DNA from: Pseudomonas sp. Root71
GTDB lineage: Bacteria > Pseudomonadota > Gammaproteobacteria > Pseudomonadales > Pseudomonadaceae
Reading direction: 5' to 3'
Assembly: GCF_001429045.1 (NCBI RefSeq)
Contig: NZ_LMHY01000028.1
Span: 332,306 to 367,605 of the forward strand
Length of the DNA stretch: 35,300 nucleotides
Shown one piece after another: positions 1 to 7,923 of this stretch. The notes below the pieces were generated by a model. It was given only the letters and a program-made list of their open reading frames with translations. It was not told the origin of the DNA and did no database searches. Both the position numbers and the translations under genes were made by a program. How positions within the stretch are numbered: the first letter of the stretch is position 1; each line of letters begins with the position of its first letter.

Positions 1-8
1 TCAAAATT

Positions 9-96
9 GTGGGAGCAAGCCTGCTCGCGATAGCGGTCTGCCTGCCAACATCTCTATTGGATTTGCCGGCCTCATCGCGAGCAAGCTCGCTCCCAC
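9..96. repeat. REP-type inverted repeat pair (GTGGGAGC family)
   Basis: GTGGGAGC near base 9 is mirrored by GCTCCCAC ending at base 96. The inner arms are also complementary (a TGCTCGCGAT-like arm against ATCGCGAGCAAGC). This is the common Pseudomonas REP doublet. It lies directly downstream of the leftward moeA gene and fills the sequence between the window edge and that gene. Confidence 0.8.
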
Positions 97-112
97 AGTT
101 TGTTTGCGGAAT

Positions 113-1318
113 TCAGAACAGTTCGCTGAAGGGTATGAATCGCGCCGTGTCGCCCGCTTCCAGGGTGCAGCCTTCCGGCACTTCCACCAGTCCATCGGCC
201 CAGCATGCCCCCAGCAAAACGCCTGAGCTCTGGTTCGGATAGAGCACCGCTTGACCGCCTTCGAGTTTCGCCCGCAGGTACTCGCGGCGGCTTCCGGGTT
301 TGGGCCAGGCAAAGCCGACACTGACCGGGAAGCTCAAAGGCTCGACGTCTTCGACCCCCTGAATCCGCAACAGATAAGCCCGGGCCAACAGGCCGAAAGT
401 CACCAACGCCGATGTCGGATTGCCCGGCAGGCCAATCACCGGCACGCGACCGAAGTGGCCCACGGTCAACGGCTTGCCTGGTTTGATCGAGAGTTTCCAC
501 AGCAACGGCTTGCCGCACTCGCGCAGCACCTGGCCGAGGCAGTCGGCGTCGCCGGCGGACACGCCACCCGTGCTGAGCATCAGGTCCGCCGTGTGTTGCA
601 GCTGTTCAAGCCTGAGTCGCGTCTGGTGTGGCTCGTCGGGGAGAATGCCGGCCTCGATGACCTCGCAACCCAACGCACTCAACCAATGGCTCAACAAGGT
701 GCGGTTGCTGTTGTAGAGGCTGCCGGGCTTGAGTGGCGTGCCCGGCTCGACCAGTTCATCGCCGGTGGACAACAACGCCACCCGTGGTCGTCGCACGACC
801 TGTACATGGGTGCAGCCCTGCGCCGCCGCGACCGCCAGTTCGAAGGGGCCGAGGCGCTTGCCGGCGCGCAACAGCACATCGCCGACGCGGTTCTCCTGGC
901 CTTGCGCGCGGATGTTGCTGCCGGCGCTCAGGGGCTGTTTGAAGCGGATACGTCCGCCATCCAGCACCTCGGTGTTCTCCTGCATCTCCACGCAGTTGGC
1001 ACCCGGCGGAACCGGCGCGCCGGTGAAGATCCGCGCGCAGGTTCCCGGTGCCAGGGCTTCGGGGGCGTGACCGGCAAATACCTGCTGCGATACGATCAGT
1101 GGCTCCCCGCCCCAACCGTCGAGATTCAGGGCATAGCCGTCCATGGCGCTGTTCGGCCACGGCGGCAGATCGAGGGTCGCCACCAGGTCATTGGCCAACA
1201 CCCGTTGCCTGGCGGCACTCAGCGGCACCGCCTCACTGTCTTCAATCCACTGCGCCTCGGCCATGGTCAGCAGCCGGTCGATGGCCTGCTCCACCGACAT
1301 CAGCGGTAAAGTGCTCAT
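113..1318 (-). CDS. moeA: Molybdopterin molybdenumtransferase MoeA
   Basis: MoeA inserts molybdate into adenylylated molybdopterin in the last step of molybdenum-cofactor synthesis, in the cytoplasm. The 401-residue protein shows the family landmarks. DLPPWPNSAMDGYA lies near residues 50-63, IFTGAPVPPGAN near 96-107, a GTPLKPGSLYNSN segment in the MoCF_biosynth domain, and LSTGGVSAGDAD further on. The C-terminal domain IV is present, so the gene is full length. I start it at the ATG at 1318, whose first bases overlap the TGA of moaB (ATGA, 4-bp overlap). That implies translational coupling in a moaB-moeA operon. The frame remains open 17 codons upstream, but only inside moaB. Confidence 0.95.
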   Translation of the reverse strand: MSTLPLMSVEQAIDRLLTMAEAQWIEDSEAVPLSAARQRVLANDLVATLDLPPWPNSAMDGYALNLDGWGGEPLIVSQQVFAGHAPEALAPGTCARIFTGAPVPPGANCVEMQENTEVLDGGRIRFKQPLSAGSNIRAQGQENRVGDVLLRAGKRLGPFELAVAAAQGCTHVQVVRRPRVALLSTGDELVEPGTPLKPGSLYNSNRTLLSHWLSALGCEVIEAGILPDEPHQTRLRLEQLQHTADLMLSTGGVSAGDADCLGQVLRECGKPLLWKLSIKPGKPLTVGHFGRVPVIGLPGNPTSALVTFGLLARAYLLRIQGVEDVEPLSFPVSVGFAWPKPGSRREYLRAKLEGGQAVLYPNQSSGVLLGACWADGLVEVPEGCTLEAGDTARFIPFSELF

Positions 1319-1854
1319 CCCCGCGTCCCGCAGGCTTGCATCGGCTTGAGGTGCGGCACGAAATTGCACGGCCGATGGCGCGCGTCGAGTTGCTCGGCGA
1401 GGATGCCTTCCCAGGCGGTGCGGCAGGCGCCCGTGGAACCCGGCAGGCAGCAGACCAGCGTGCCATTGGCCAGCCCGGCCAGGGCCCGGCTCTGCACCGT
1501 GGAGGTGCCGATGTCGAGAATCGAGATCGCCCGGAACAACTCACCGAAGCCATCGATCTGCTTATCCAGCAAACAGGCCACGGCCTCCGGTGTGCTGTCG
1601 CGGCCCGTGAAGCCGGTGCCGCCCGTGATCAACACCACCTGGATGCCGTCGTCGGCAATCCAGTTCGCCACCTGCGCGCGGATCTTGTACAGGTCGTCCT
1701 TGAGCAGGTTGCGCTCGCTGAGGGTGTGACCGGCTTCCAGCAAGCGACTGACGAGCAGTTGGCCGGAGGTGTCATTGGCGTATTCACGGGTATCGCTGAC
1801 GGTCAGCACGGCAATATTCAATGGTATAAACAATGCATCCGGTTTGACGCTCAT
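1315..1854 (-). CDS. moaB: Molybdenum cofactor biosynthesis protein MoaB (MogA/MoaB family)
   Basis: This is a 179-residue MoaB/MogA-type protein, expected to bind molybdopterin and catalyse or support its adenylylation before MoeA acts. The diagnostic GGTGFTGRDSTPEAV segment (residues about 97-111) and the N-terminal LTVSDTR motif are both visible. A GGAG Shine-Dalgarno lies just upstream of the ATG at 1854. It is the first gene of a leftward pair with moeA and is transcribed divergently from the LysR gene at 2141. In the family, MoaB and MogA are hard to separate by sequence alone; MoaB is chosen by length and context. Confidence 0.93.
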   Translation of the reverse strand: MSVKPDALFIPLNIAVLTVSDTREYANDTSGQLLVSRLLEAGHTLSERNLLKDDLYKIRAQVANWIADDGIQVVLITGGTGFTGRDSTPEAVACLLDKQIDGFGELFRAISILDIGTSTVQSRALAGLANGTLVCCLPGSTGACRTAWEGILAEQLDARHRPCNFVPHLKPMQACGTRG

Positions 1855-2140
1855 GGGGTTCTCCGGCAGATATTAATTAAAAGACTTCCGGAGACTAATT
1901 CGACAAATAAAGCCCTGTCTAATCACTCTAACCAACCAGACTATCGAGCCGATCTATCAATATAAAAAGACCACGAACCACATCAATGATAGAGCCCATC
2001 GATAACCCCTTAGATAGTAGTGATTGGACGCCCGCCAAGGACAATGAGATCGTCTGCACCTCACGATTGCTGCCTCGCCTTGTGTCTTGCGCACCTGAGT
2101 CAATACTTACCCCCTCACTCCCCCGCCAGCAGGTGCCGTC
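1855..2140. promoter_or_regulatory. Divergent control region between moaB and the LysR gene
   Basis: These 286 bases hold no ORF worth calling. They are AT-rich compared with the flanks. They contain the short palindrome ATCGAGCCGAT (1943-1953), an ATCGAT (1998-2003) and the decamer GATTGGACGC (2022-2031). The same decamer recurs at 3114-3123 upstream of moaC. LysR regulators usually bind between themselves and a divergent target, so this is the expected operator region. The exact site is inference. Confidence 0.45.
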
Positions 2141-3031
2141 ATGGACATCAAACAACTCAAGTTCCTGATCGCCCTGGAGCAGACCCGCCACTTCGGCCAG
2201 GCGGCCGCGCGCTGCCACATCACCCAGCCCACGCTGTCGATGCGCCTGCGCAATCTGGAGGATGAACTGGACCTGGTGCTGGTCACCCGGGGCCAGCGCT
2301 TTGAGGGCTTTACCGAGGCCGGCGAGCGCGTGCTGGCGTGGGCCAGGACCCTGCTGGCCGCCCACGACGGGCTCTTCGCCGAGGCCGCCGCGTGCCGGGG
2401 CCAGCTCGTCGGCAACCTGCGCCTGGGGCTGGTGCCGCTGAGCAGCTTCAACCCGGTCACCTACATCCAGGGCCTGTCCCGCAGCTTTCCCGAGCTCAAG
2501 TACAGCCTGTCGTCCTTGAGTTCCGACCAGATCATCGAGGGCCTAGGCAACAATCAGCTGGACCTGGGCGTGTGCTACCTCGATCACGTCAACCCGAGCT
2601 ATTTCGAGTTTTTCGAGATCGGCGAGACCCGCGTCGGCCTGCTGTACGACAATCGCCACTTCCATTTCGACGGCACGCAAATGAGCTGGGAGGACGCCGC
2701 CGAGCTGCCGCTGGGGATGCTCAGCAACGGCATGCACTACCGCAAATCCATCGACCTGAGCTTTCGCAGCCGCGGACTGGACCCGCAGCCGATCCTCGAA
2801 AGCGATTCGACCTACCAGTTGCTGCAGGCGATCCACGAGGGTTTCTGCTGCGCGATCATGCCACTGGACAGCGGCCTGGAAGAGCCCATCGAACACCTGT
2901 CGTTCATCGAATTGCCGGATGCCAGCGTGCTCGCGCCCCTGGGTCTGGTGATGCGCAAGACCGAACCGCGCTCGGCGATTGCCGAGAAGTGTTTCGCCGA
3001 AGCACGAACGTTATTCAGCCGGACCGACTGA
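2141..3031 (+). CDS. LysR-family transcriptional regulator
   Basis: This is a 296-residue LysR-type regulator. The N-terminal winged helix-turn-helix is clear (residues 1-60, with FGQAAARCHITQPTLSMRLRNLEDEL). A coiled linker and an effector-binding domain follow, with the usual LGVCYLDH segment. The protein is of normal family length. It lies between the leftward moaB-moeA pair and the rightward moaCDE genes, so it may control molybdenum-cofactor genes or a molybdoenzyme such as formate dehydrogenase. The effector cannot be read from the sequence. The ATG at 2141 has CAGGTG upstream as its ribosome-binding site. Confidence 0.9.
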   Translation: MDIKQLKFLIALEQTRHFGQAAARCHITQPTLSMRLRNLEDELDLVLVTRGQRFEGFTEAGERVLAWARTLLAAHDGLFAEAAACRGQLVGNLRLGLVPLSSFNPVTYIQGLSRSFPELKYSLSSLSSDQIIEGLGNNQLDLGVCYLDHVNPSYFEFFEIGETRVGLLYDNRHFHFDGTQMSWEDAAELPLGMLSNGMHYRKSIDLSFRSRGLDPQPILESDSTYQLLQAIHEGFCCAIMPLDSGLEEPIEHLSFIELPDASVLAPLGLVMRKTEPRSAIAEKCFAEARTLFSRTD

Positions 3032-3039
3032 TCAAGTTT

Positions 3040-3078
3040 CGGTTTTATATAAACCGAGCCGGACATGTTTGCCCGGCT
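3040..3078 (+). terminator. Two adjacent hairpins after the LysR gene
   Basis: CGGTTT (3040-3045) pairs with AAACCG (3051-3056). AGCCGG (3057-3062) pairs with CCGGCT (3073-3078). They begin 9 bases after the LysR stop codon. Neither is followed by a run of T, so intrinsic termination is uncertain; they may instead stabilise the 3' end. Confidence 0.35.
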
Positions 3079-3113
3079 TGATAGACATCACCAATCAGCA
3101 CATCGGAACAAGC

Positions 3114-3394
3114 GATTGGACGCGTTTAAAAGTTACCCGTAGCCTGAACTTAATCCAGCGCTTCGAGGTTCTTTTCATGTTGTGCAAAGTTGAACAAGCC
3201 GATGTTCGAAGCGACACTAACGCCCCCGCGCCAAAACCATCGGGTGTGAACTTTGGCGAATACGACAATGCCGCGTCAGTTTGTCAGGCGACGCCTCAAC
3301 CTGATTCACGTCCCCCACCGCAACGCACCACGCATTTACAGCCCGGCATGATGCCTTCACCCGATCACCGCGCCGGCAAGCGCAGGAACCTTCC
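3114..3394 (+). promoter_or_regulatory. Structured leader region upstream of moaC
   Basis: There is no convincing gene in the roughly 360 bases before moaC. The region has GATTGGACGC (3114-3123, shared with the region upstream of LysR). It also has a perfect 8-bp stem CGCTTCGA (3159-3166)/TCGAAGCG (3206-3213) with further pairing possible inside, and a 7-bp stem CGCCAAA (3229-3235)/TTTGGCG (3252-3258). Such a long folded leader in front of a cofactor-synthesis operon suggests RNA-level control. I could not match it to the known Moco riboswitch. Confidence 0.4.
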
Positions 3395-3901
3395 ATGACA
3401 GACATTGCAGATGCATCCCCCGATGGCCTGACCCACCTCGACCGCCAGGGTCGCGCCAACATGGTCGATGTCAGCGAAAAAGCCCCGACGCAGCGCGAAG
3501 CCCAGGCCCAGGCCTGGGTGCGCATGCGCCCGGAAACCCTGAAACTGATTCAAAGCGACGGCCACCCCAAGGGCGATGTATTTGCCGTGGCGCGGATCGC
3601 CGCAATCATGGCGGCGAAGAAAACCCATGAGCTGATCCCGCTGTGCCACACCCTGCTGCTCAGTTCGATCCACGTCGAACTCAAGGCCTGCACACCGGAC
3701 AGCGTGAAAATCGTCGGCACCTGCCGCGTCGAGGGCCAGACCGGGGTCGAACTCGAAGCCCTGACCGCCGTCAGCGTGGCGGCGTTGACCCTCTACGACA
3801 TGTGCAAGGCGGTGGACCGCGGCATGGTCATCGACGACATCCGCCTGCTGAGCAAACAAGGTGGCCGCTCCGGTCATTTCAAGTTCGAGGACGCACAATG
3901 A
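3395..3901 (+). CDS. moaC: Cyclic pyranopterin monophosphate synthase MoaC
   Basis: MoaC converts the MoaA product (3',8-cyclo-GTP) into cyclic pyranopterin monophosphate. The 168-residue protein carries the conserved NMVDVSEK start, the GDVFAVARIAAIMAAKKTHE helix and IPLCH near residues 81-85. It also carries the LTAVSVAALTLYDMCKAVDR segment that lines the active site. Length is normal. AGGAA precedes the ATG. Its TGA overlaps the ATG of moaD by four bases. No moaA is present in the window, so that first step must be encoded elsewhere. Confidence 0.96.
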   Translation: MTDIADASPDGLTHLDRQGRANMVDVSEKAPTQREAQAQAWVRMRPETLKLIQSDGHPKGDVFAVARIAAIMAAKKTHELIPLCHTLLLSSIHVELKACTPDSVKIVGTCRVEGQTGVELEALTAVSVAALTLYDMCKAVDRGMVIDDIRLLSKQGGRSGHFKFEDAQ

Positions 3902-4149
3902 TCCTGATCAATTACTTCGCCCGTTACCGCGAGCAGCTCAACCTGGGCGGCGAAAAACTGCCCCTGACCGACAGCCTCAAGACCATCGAGGACGTGCGCC
4001 GACTGCTGATGGCTCGCGGTGAGCTGTGGAGCCATGTGCTGGGTGAAAACAACCTGATGTGTGCGCTGAACCAGGAGCTGTGCCATCCGGACCGGGTGAT
4101 CGAGGACTATGACGAGATCGCCTTTTTTCCGCCGGTCACCGGGGGTTGA
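3898..4149 (+). CDS. moaD: Molybdopterin synthase small subunit MoaD
   Basis: MoaD is the sulfur carrier of molybdopterin synthase, with a ubiquitin-like fold and a C-terminal Gly-Gly that is activated as a thiocarboxylate. The 83-residue protein ends in PPVTGG, exactly as expected. The start is the ATG at 3898 that overlaps the moaC stop (ATGA). The much longer reading frame that begins inside moaC is not a real extension. moaE follows after three bases. Confidence 0.95.
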   Translation: MILINYFARYREQLNLGGEKLPLTDSLKTIEDVRRLLMARGELWSHVLGENNLMCALNQELCHPDRVIEDYDEIAFFPPVTGG

Positions 4150-4152
4150 GGC

Positions 4153-4641
4153 ATGACGGTTCGGGTCCAGCGTGAAATGTTCGACGTCGGCCGCTTGATC
4201 GACAGCCTGCAGGCGAACGATCCGGGGGTGGGTGCCGTGGTCAACTTCGTCGGCTACGTGCGCGACATCAATCAGGGTGAGGCGGTCACCGGGTTGTTTC
4301 TGGAGCACTACCCGGGCATGACCGAACGCTCGCTGCAAACAATCATCGACAACGCCAGGGCCCGATGGCCACTCCGGGCCGTGGAGATCGTGCACCGGAT
4401 CGGCCCGTTGTCGGTCAGCGAGCCGATCGTGTTTGTCGGTGTCAGCAGCCCCCATCGTCAAGCGGCTTTCGAGGCCTGTGCGTTCATCATGGACTTCCTG
4501 AAAACCGACGCGCCGTTCTGGAAACGCGAAGACGTGGCGTGCGGCGCACGCTGGGTCGATGCCCGTGACAGCGACCGCTCGGCTCTCGAGCGCTGGGCAG
4601 GTACGACGCATCAGGCGGCTATGCAACGCGCCCCGGCGTAG
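4153..4641 (+). CDS. moaE: Molybdopterin synthase catalytic subunit MoaE
   Basis: MoaE forms the heterotetrameric molybdopterin synthase with MoaD and transfers two sulfurs to cyclic pyranopterin monophosphate. Residues FVGYVRDIN (about 32-40), LEHYPGM, and IVHRIGPLSVSEPIVFVGVSS are family signatures. Lys117 and Lys124 (in FLKTDAPFWKRED) match the two active-site lysines known in E. coli MoaE. The 162-residue length is slightly above the typical 150, with a loose C-terminal tail. It is the last gene of moaCDE. Confidence 0.95.
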   Translation: MTVRVQREMFDVGRLIDSLQANDPGVGAVVNFVGYVRDINQGEAVTGLFLEHYPGMTERSLQTIIDNARARWPLRAVEIVHRIGPLSVSEPIVFVGVSSPHRQAAFEACAFIMDFLKTDAPFWKREDVACGARWVDARDSDRSALERWAGTTHQAAMQRAPA

Positions 4642-4684
4642 CTACAGTCTTTGGCTCCAAGCTTTCTGCACAAGGAATTCCCGC

Positions 4685-6043
4685 TTGAGCCCCACGCCCT
4701 CCCCGATCACCCAACAGGATGTGCCGCAGCCCCGGTCCATCAGCCTGCGCGAAGCCTTCCTGTTCTGGCTCAAGCTTGGCTTCATCAGTTTCGGCGGGCC
4801 GGCCGGGCAGATTTCGATCATGCATCAGGAGCTGGTCGAGCGCCGGCGCTGGATCTCCGAGCGACGCTTTCTGCATGCCCTCAACTATTGCATGTTGCTG
4901 CCCGGGCCCGAGGCTCAGCAGTTGGCGACCTACATCGGCTGGCTGATGCACCGGACCTGGGGCGGTGTAATCGCTGGCGTGCTGTTTGTGTTGCCATCGC
5001 TGTTCATCCTGATTGCGCTGTCCTGGGTGTACATCGCCTTTGGCGAAGTGCCCGTGGTCGCCGGACTGTTCTACGGGATCAAGCCCGCGGTCACGGCAAT
5101 CGTGGTGCAGGCAGCTCACCGGATCGGCTCGCGGGCGCTGAAGAACGGCTGGTTATGGGGCATCGCCGCCGCCTCCTTCGTAGCCATCTTCGTGCTCAAT
5201 ATGCCGTTTCCGTTGATCGTGCTCGGCGCAGCGGTCATCGGCTTTTTCGGCGGACGCCTGGCACCGGAAAAATTCAGGACCGGTGGCCACAGCGCGGCGA
5301 AAAAGTCCTTCGGCCCGGCCGTGATCGACGACGACACCCCAACCCCCGGACACGCCCGTTTCAGTGGCTGGAAACTGGCGCGCCTGGCCATTATCGGTGC
5401 GATCTTGTGGACGTTGCCCATGGCCCTGCTCACCGCACTGTTCGGCTGGGAAGGCACGCTGACCCAGATGGCCTGGTTCTTCACCAAGGCCGCGTTGCTG
5501 ACCTTCGGCGGCGCCTACGCGGTGCTGCCGTATGTCTACCAGGGCGCGGTCGGTCACTACGCCTGGCTGACGCCGACGCAAATGATCGACGGCCTGGCAC
5601 TCGGTGAAACCACGCCAGGTCCATTGATCATGGTCGTCGCCTTCGTCGGGTTCATCGGCGCCTACGTGCTTCAGGTCTTCGGACCGGATCAAGCGTTTGT
5701 CGCCGGTGCCGTGGCCGCCACGCTGGTGACCTGGTTCACCTTCCTGCCCTCGTTCCTGTTTATCCTCGCTGGCGGACCGTTGGTGGAATCGACGCACAAC
5801 GAACTCAAGTTCACCGCGCCGCTGACGGCCATTACAGCCGCCGTGGTGGGCGTGATTCTCAATCTGGCCTGTTTCTTTGGCTACCACGTGCTGTGGCCCA
5901 AAGGCTTCGAAGGAGCACTGGACTGGCCTTCGCTGCTGATCGCGATGGTGGCGGGCGTTGCATTGCTTGGATTCAAGCGCGGAGTGATCGAGGTGTTGAT
6001 CGGCTGCGGGTTGATCGGCCTTGTCGTGCACCTGATGTTCTGA
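4685..6043 (+). CDS. chrA: Chromate transporter, ChrA family (TTG start)
   Basis: This is a 452-residue membrane protein of the CHR family, which exports chromate by proton-coupled transport. Two homologous halves are visible. The N-terminal half has FISFGGPAGQISIMHQEL and the LPGPEAQQLATYIGW motif. The C-terminal half has AALLTFGGAYAVLPYV and LGETTPGPLIMVVAFVGF. About ten hydrophobic segments are present. I start it at TTG 4685, eight bases after AAGGA (4672-4676). The open frame reaches further upstream only through the end of moaE, and no ATG gives a sensible N-terminus. The gene lies 43 bases after moaE and may be co-transcribed with it. Confidence 0.9.
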   Translation: MSPTPSPITQQDVPQPRSISLREAFLFWLKLGFISFGGPAGQISIMHQELVERRRWISERRFLHALNYCMLLPGPEAQQLATYIGWLMHRTWGGVIAGVLFVLPSLFILIALSWVYIAFGEVPVVAGLFYGIKPAVTAIVVQAAHRIGSRALKNGWLWGIAAASFVAIFVLNMPFPLIVLGAAVIGFFGGRLAPEKFRTGGHSAAKKSFGPAVIDDDTPTPGHARFSGWKLARLAIIGAILWTLPMALLTALFGWEGTLTQMAWFFTKAALLTFGGAYAVLPYVYQGAVGHYAWLTPTQMIDGLALGETTPGPLIMVVAFVGFIGAYVLQVFGPDQAFVAGAVAATLVTWFTFLPSFLFILAGGPLVESTHNELKFTAPLTAITAAVVGVILNLACFFGYHVLWPKGFEGALDWPSLLIAMVAGVALLGFKRGVIEVLIGCGLIGLVVHLMF

Positions 6044-6051
6044 ATCAAACA

Positions 6052-6100
6052 TTTACACGCGGCCCAATCCTCCCTAGTATCCAGCCATCCCCGGATGGCT
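6052..6100 (+). promoter_or_regulatory. Sigma70-type promoter followed by a start-site hairpin
   Basis: TTTACA (6052-6057) and TAGTAT (6075-6080) are separated by exactly 17 bases, a textbook sigma70 spacing. The predicted transcript would begin within the perfect inverted repeat AGCCATCC (6083-6090)/GGATGGCT (6093-6100). That repeat could be an operator or a stabilising 5' hairpin. The promoter points towards the two mini-ORFs at 6146 and 6226 and then the FAD oxidoreductase at 6550. Confidence 0.5.
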
Positions 6101-6145
6101 TGTTCCACTCGCCACCGACGATTTCCGCCGCCGGAAACCTGCGCC

Positions 6146-6229
6146 ATGCGTACTTTGCCGTCAGAACAGCACCTGCTGAACCTCTCGAACCTGGCCACCT
6201 CGCTGCTGGCCGTGGACGGCATTGCATGA
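6146..6229 (+). CDS. Possible 27-residue peptide ORF, first of an overlapping pair
   Basis: ATG at 6146, with GGAAA about nine bases upstream, opens a 27-codon frame rich in Leu, Asn and Ser (it begins MRTLPSEQHLLNL). Its TGA overlaps the next ATG as ATGA. I do not recognise the peptide. It lies about 60 bases downstream of a good promoter. It could be a leader peptide, a small protein, or chance; short ORFs in GC-rich DNA are common. Confidence 0.3.
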   Translation: MRTLPSEQHLLNLSNLATSLLAVDGIA

Positions 6230-6315
6230 AGCGCATCGTCAACCTGCCCATGGCCCTGCGCCGCTCCAAACTGCGTCACTCCGCACGTCCGCCGGATAGC
6301 ATCCTGCCCGCCTGA
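6226..6315 (+). CDS. Possible 29-residue basic peptide ORF, second of an overlapping pair
   Basis: This frame starts in the ATGA that ends the previous ORF and encodes 29 residues. The first half is basic (MKRIVNLPMALRRSKLRHSAR). Such stop-start overlaps are typical of coupled genes and match the style of moaC-moaD and potG-potH in this window. No family is recognised, and no terminator is seen before the repeat at 6376. Confidence 0.3.
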   Translation: MKRIVNLPMALRRSKLRHSARPPDSILPA

Positions 6316-6375
6316 TCGGCGAGCCCCCTCCTTCGCTATCCCGGTCCGCGTGAAGCTCAGCCATACACAGAACCT

Positions 6376-6492
6376 GTGGGAGCGGCGGTGCGGCGATCCG
6401 ACTTGCTCGCGAAAGCGGTGTGTCATTCAGCACTGATGTCGGCTGAAAGTACGCCTTCGTCGGAACGCCGCCCGGAGCAAGCCCGCTCCCAC
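6376..6492. repeat. REP-type inverted repeat pair (GTGGGAGC family)
   Basis: GTGGGAGC starts at 6376 and GCTCCCAC ends at 6492. An internal TTGCTCGCGAAAGCGG segment is of the kind seen in the other copies. This diverged doublet occupies most of the gap before the FAD oxidoreductase. Confidence 0.7.
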
Positions 6493-6549
6493 AATGACTG
6501 CGCTCACCTGACCGGCATTGGTTTCTCCCAATTCTGCCTGGACACCGAC

Positions 6550-7845
6550 ATGACTCAACGTTGCAATTCCTACTACACCGCCACCCTCAACCAGGACACC
6601 GATTACCCGACGCTGCAAGGCCGGCACCGGGTTGACGTGGTGATCATCGGCGGCGGTTTCACCGGCGTGGCCACCGCCGTCGAGTTGGCGGAAAAAGGCC
6701 TGAAGGTCGCCATCGTCGAAAGCCACAAGATCGGCTGGGGCGCCACCGGGCGCAACGGCGGCCAGGTCACCGGCAGCCTGTCGGGCGACGAGGCCATGCG
6801 CAAACAGATGCGCCGCAGCATCGGTGATGAGGTCGACGATTTCATCTGGAACCTGCGCTGGCGCGGGCACCAGATCATCCAGCAGCGCGTGGAAAAATAC
6901 GGCATCGCCTGCGACCTCAAGCACGGTCACCTGCACGCGGCGTACAAACCCGCGCACATGGTCGGCTTGCGCAAGGATTACGAAGAGGCGGTACACCGTG
7001 GCATGGGTGACGAAGTCAGCCTGCTCGACCGCAGCCAGGTGCGCGACCTGCTGCAAAGCGACCTCTACCACGGCGCGATCAAGAACACCCGCAACATGCA
7101 CCTGCATCCGTTGAACCTGTGCATCGGCGAAGCCCGAGCAGCCGAAAGCCTGGGCGCGTTGATCTTCGAGAACAGCGAAGTGCTGGAGATCATCCACGGC
7201 GATGGCCTGCACAAGAGCCCGGGCGTACGCACCGCCCACGGGCAGATCGACGCCAGCCAGGTGCTGCTGGCCGGCGACGTCTACCACAAGCTGGAACCGG
7301 GCAAGCTCAAGGGCAAGATTTTCCCGGCCATGGGCGGCATCGTCACCACCGCGCCCCTGGGCGATCTGGCCAGGCAGATCAACCCCGAAGACCTGGCGGT
7401 CTACGACTGCCGTTTCGTGCTCGACTACTACCGCCTCACCGCCGACGGTCGCCTGTTGTTCGGTGGCGGCGCCAACTACAGCGGCAAGGATTCGCGGGAC
7501 ATCGCCGCCGAACTGCGCCCGTGCATCGAGCAGACCTTCCCGGCGCTCAAAGGCGTGGCCATCGACTACCAGTGGAGCTGCGCGATGGGCATCGTGATCA
7601 ACCGCATCCCGCAACTGGGCAAGCTGTCGGACAACGTCTGGTATTGCCAGGGCTACTCCGGCCACGGCATCGCCACCACCCACATCATGGGCGAAATCAT
7701 GGGCCGGGCGATCACAGGAAAACTGGAACAGTTCGACACCTTCGCCGCCTGCCAGCACATCCGCGTGCCCATGGGCGACCTGCTCGGCAACCCGATGCTC
7801 GCCGCCGGCATGTGGTACTACCAGATGCTTGAGCGATTGCGCTGA
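6550..7845 (+). CDS. FAD-dependent oxidoreductase, gamma-glutamylputrescine oxidase-like (DAO family)
   Basis: This 431-residue flavoprotein has an N-terminal Rossmann motif VVIIGGGFTGVATA (about residues 30-43) and GWGATGRNGGQVTGS. Further on are a central DYYRLTADGRLLFGGG segment and a C-terminal YCQGYSGHGIATTH FAD-binding segment. All are typical of PuuB/PauB-type oxidases that oxidise gamma-glutamylated polyamines to aldehydes. It is clearly a paralogue of the protein at 24853-26151, with the same layout and many shared blocks. I start it at ATG 6550 (MTQRCNSYYTA), where homology to that paralogue (NSYYAATRN) begins. It stands alone here, 570 bases before an ornithine decarboxylase. The substrate could be another amine. 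Confidence 0.88.
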   Translation: MTQRCNSYYTATLNQDTDYPTLQGRHRVDVVIIGGGFTGVATAVELAEKGLKVAIVESHKIGWGATGRNGGQVTGSLSGDEAMRKQMRRSIGDEVDDFIWNLRWRGHQIIQQRVEKYGIACDLKHGHLHAAYKPAHMVGLRKDYEEAVHRGMGDEVSLLDRSQVRDLLQSDLYHGAIKNTRNMHLHPLNLCIGEARAAESLGALIFENSEVLEIIHGDGLHKSPGVRTAHGQIDASQVLLAGDVYHKLEPGKLKGKIFPAMGGIVTTAPLGDLARQINPEDLAVYDCRFVLDYYRLTADGRLLFGGGANYSGKDSRDIAAELRPCIEQTFPALKGVAIDYQWSCAMGIVINRIPQLGKLSDNVWYCQGYSGHGIATTHIMGEIMGRAITGKLEQFDTFAACQHIRVPMGDLLGNPMLAAGMWYYQMLERLR

Positions 7846-7888
7846 GCCATTGGTTGCACATCCAGCATTGATGTTGTTTGTGCCGCCC

Positions 7889-7914
7889 TCTTCGCGGGCA
7901 AGCCCGCTCCCACA
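7889..7914. repeat. Single REP-like hairpin
   Basis: CTTCGCGGGCAAGCCCGCTC followed by CCACAG carries a GCGGGC/GCCCGC stem. It is the terminal half of the GTGGGAGC-family element. It lies between the FAD oxidoreductase and the DeoR remnant. Confidence 0.6.
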
Positions 7915-7923
7915 GAGCCCCAC

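Noticed and set aside
2979..3398. A 139-codon frame linking the LysR end to moaC
   Set aside because: It starts inside the LysR gene, has Pro/Arg-rich random composition and covers the structured moaC leader.
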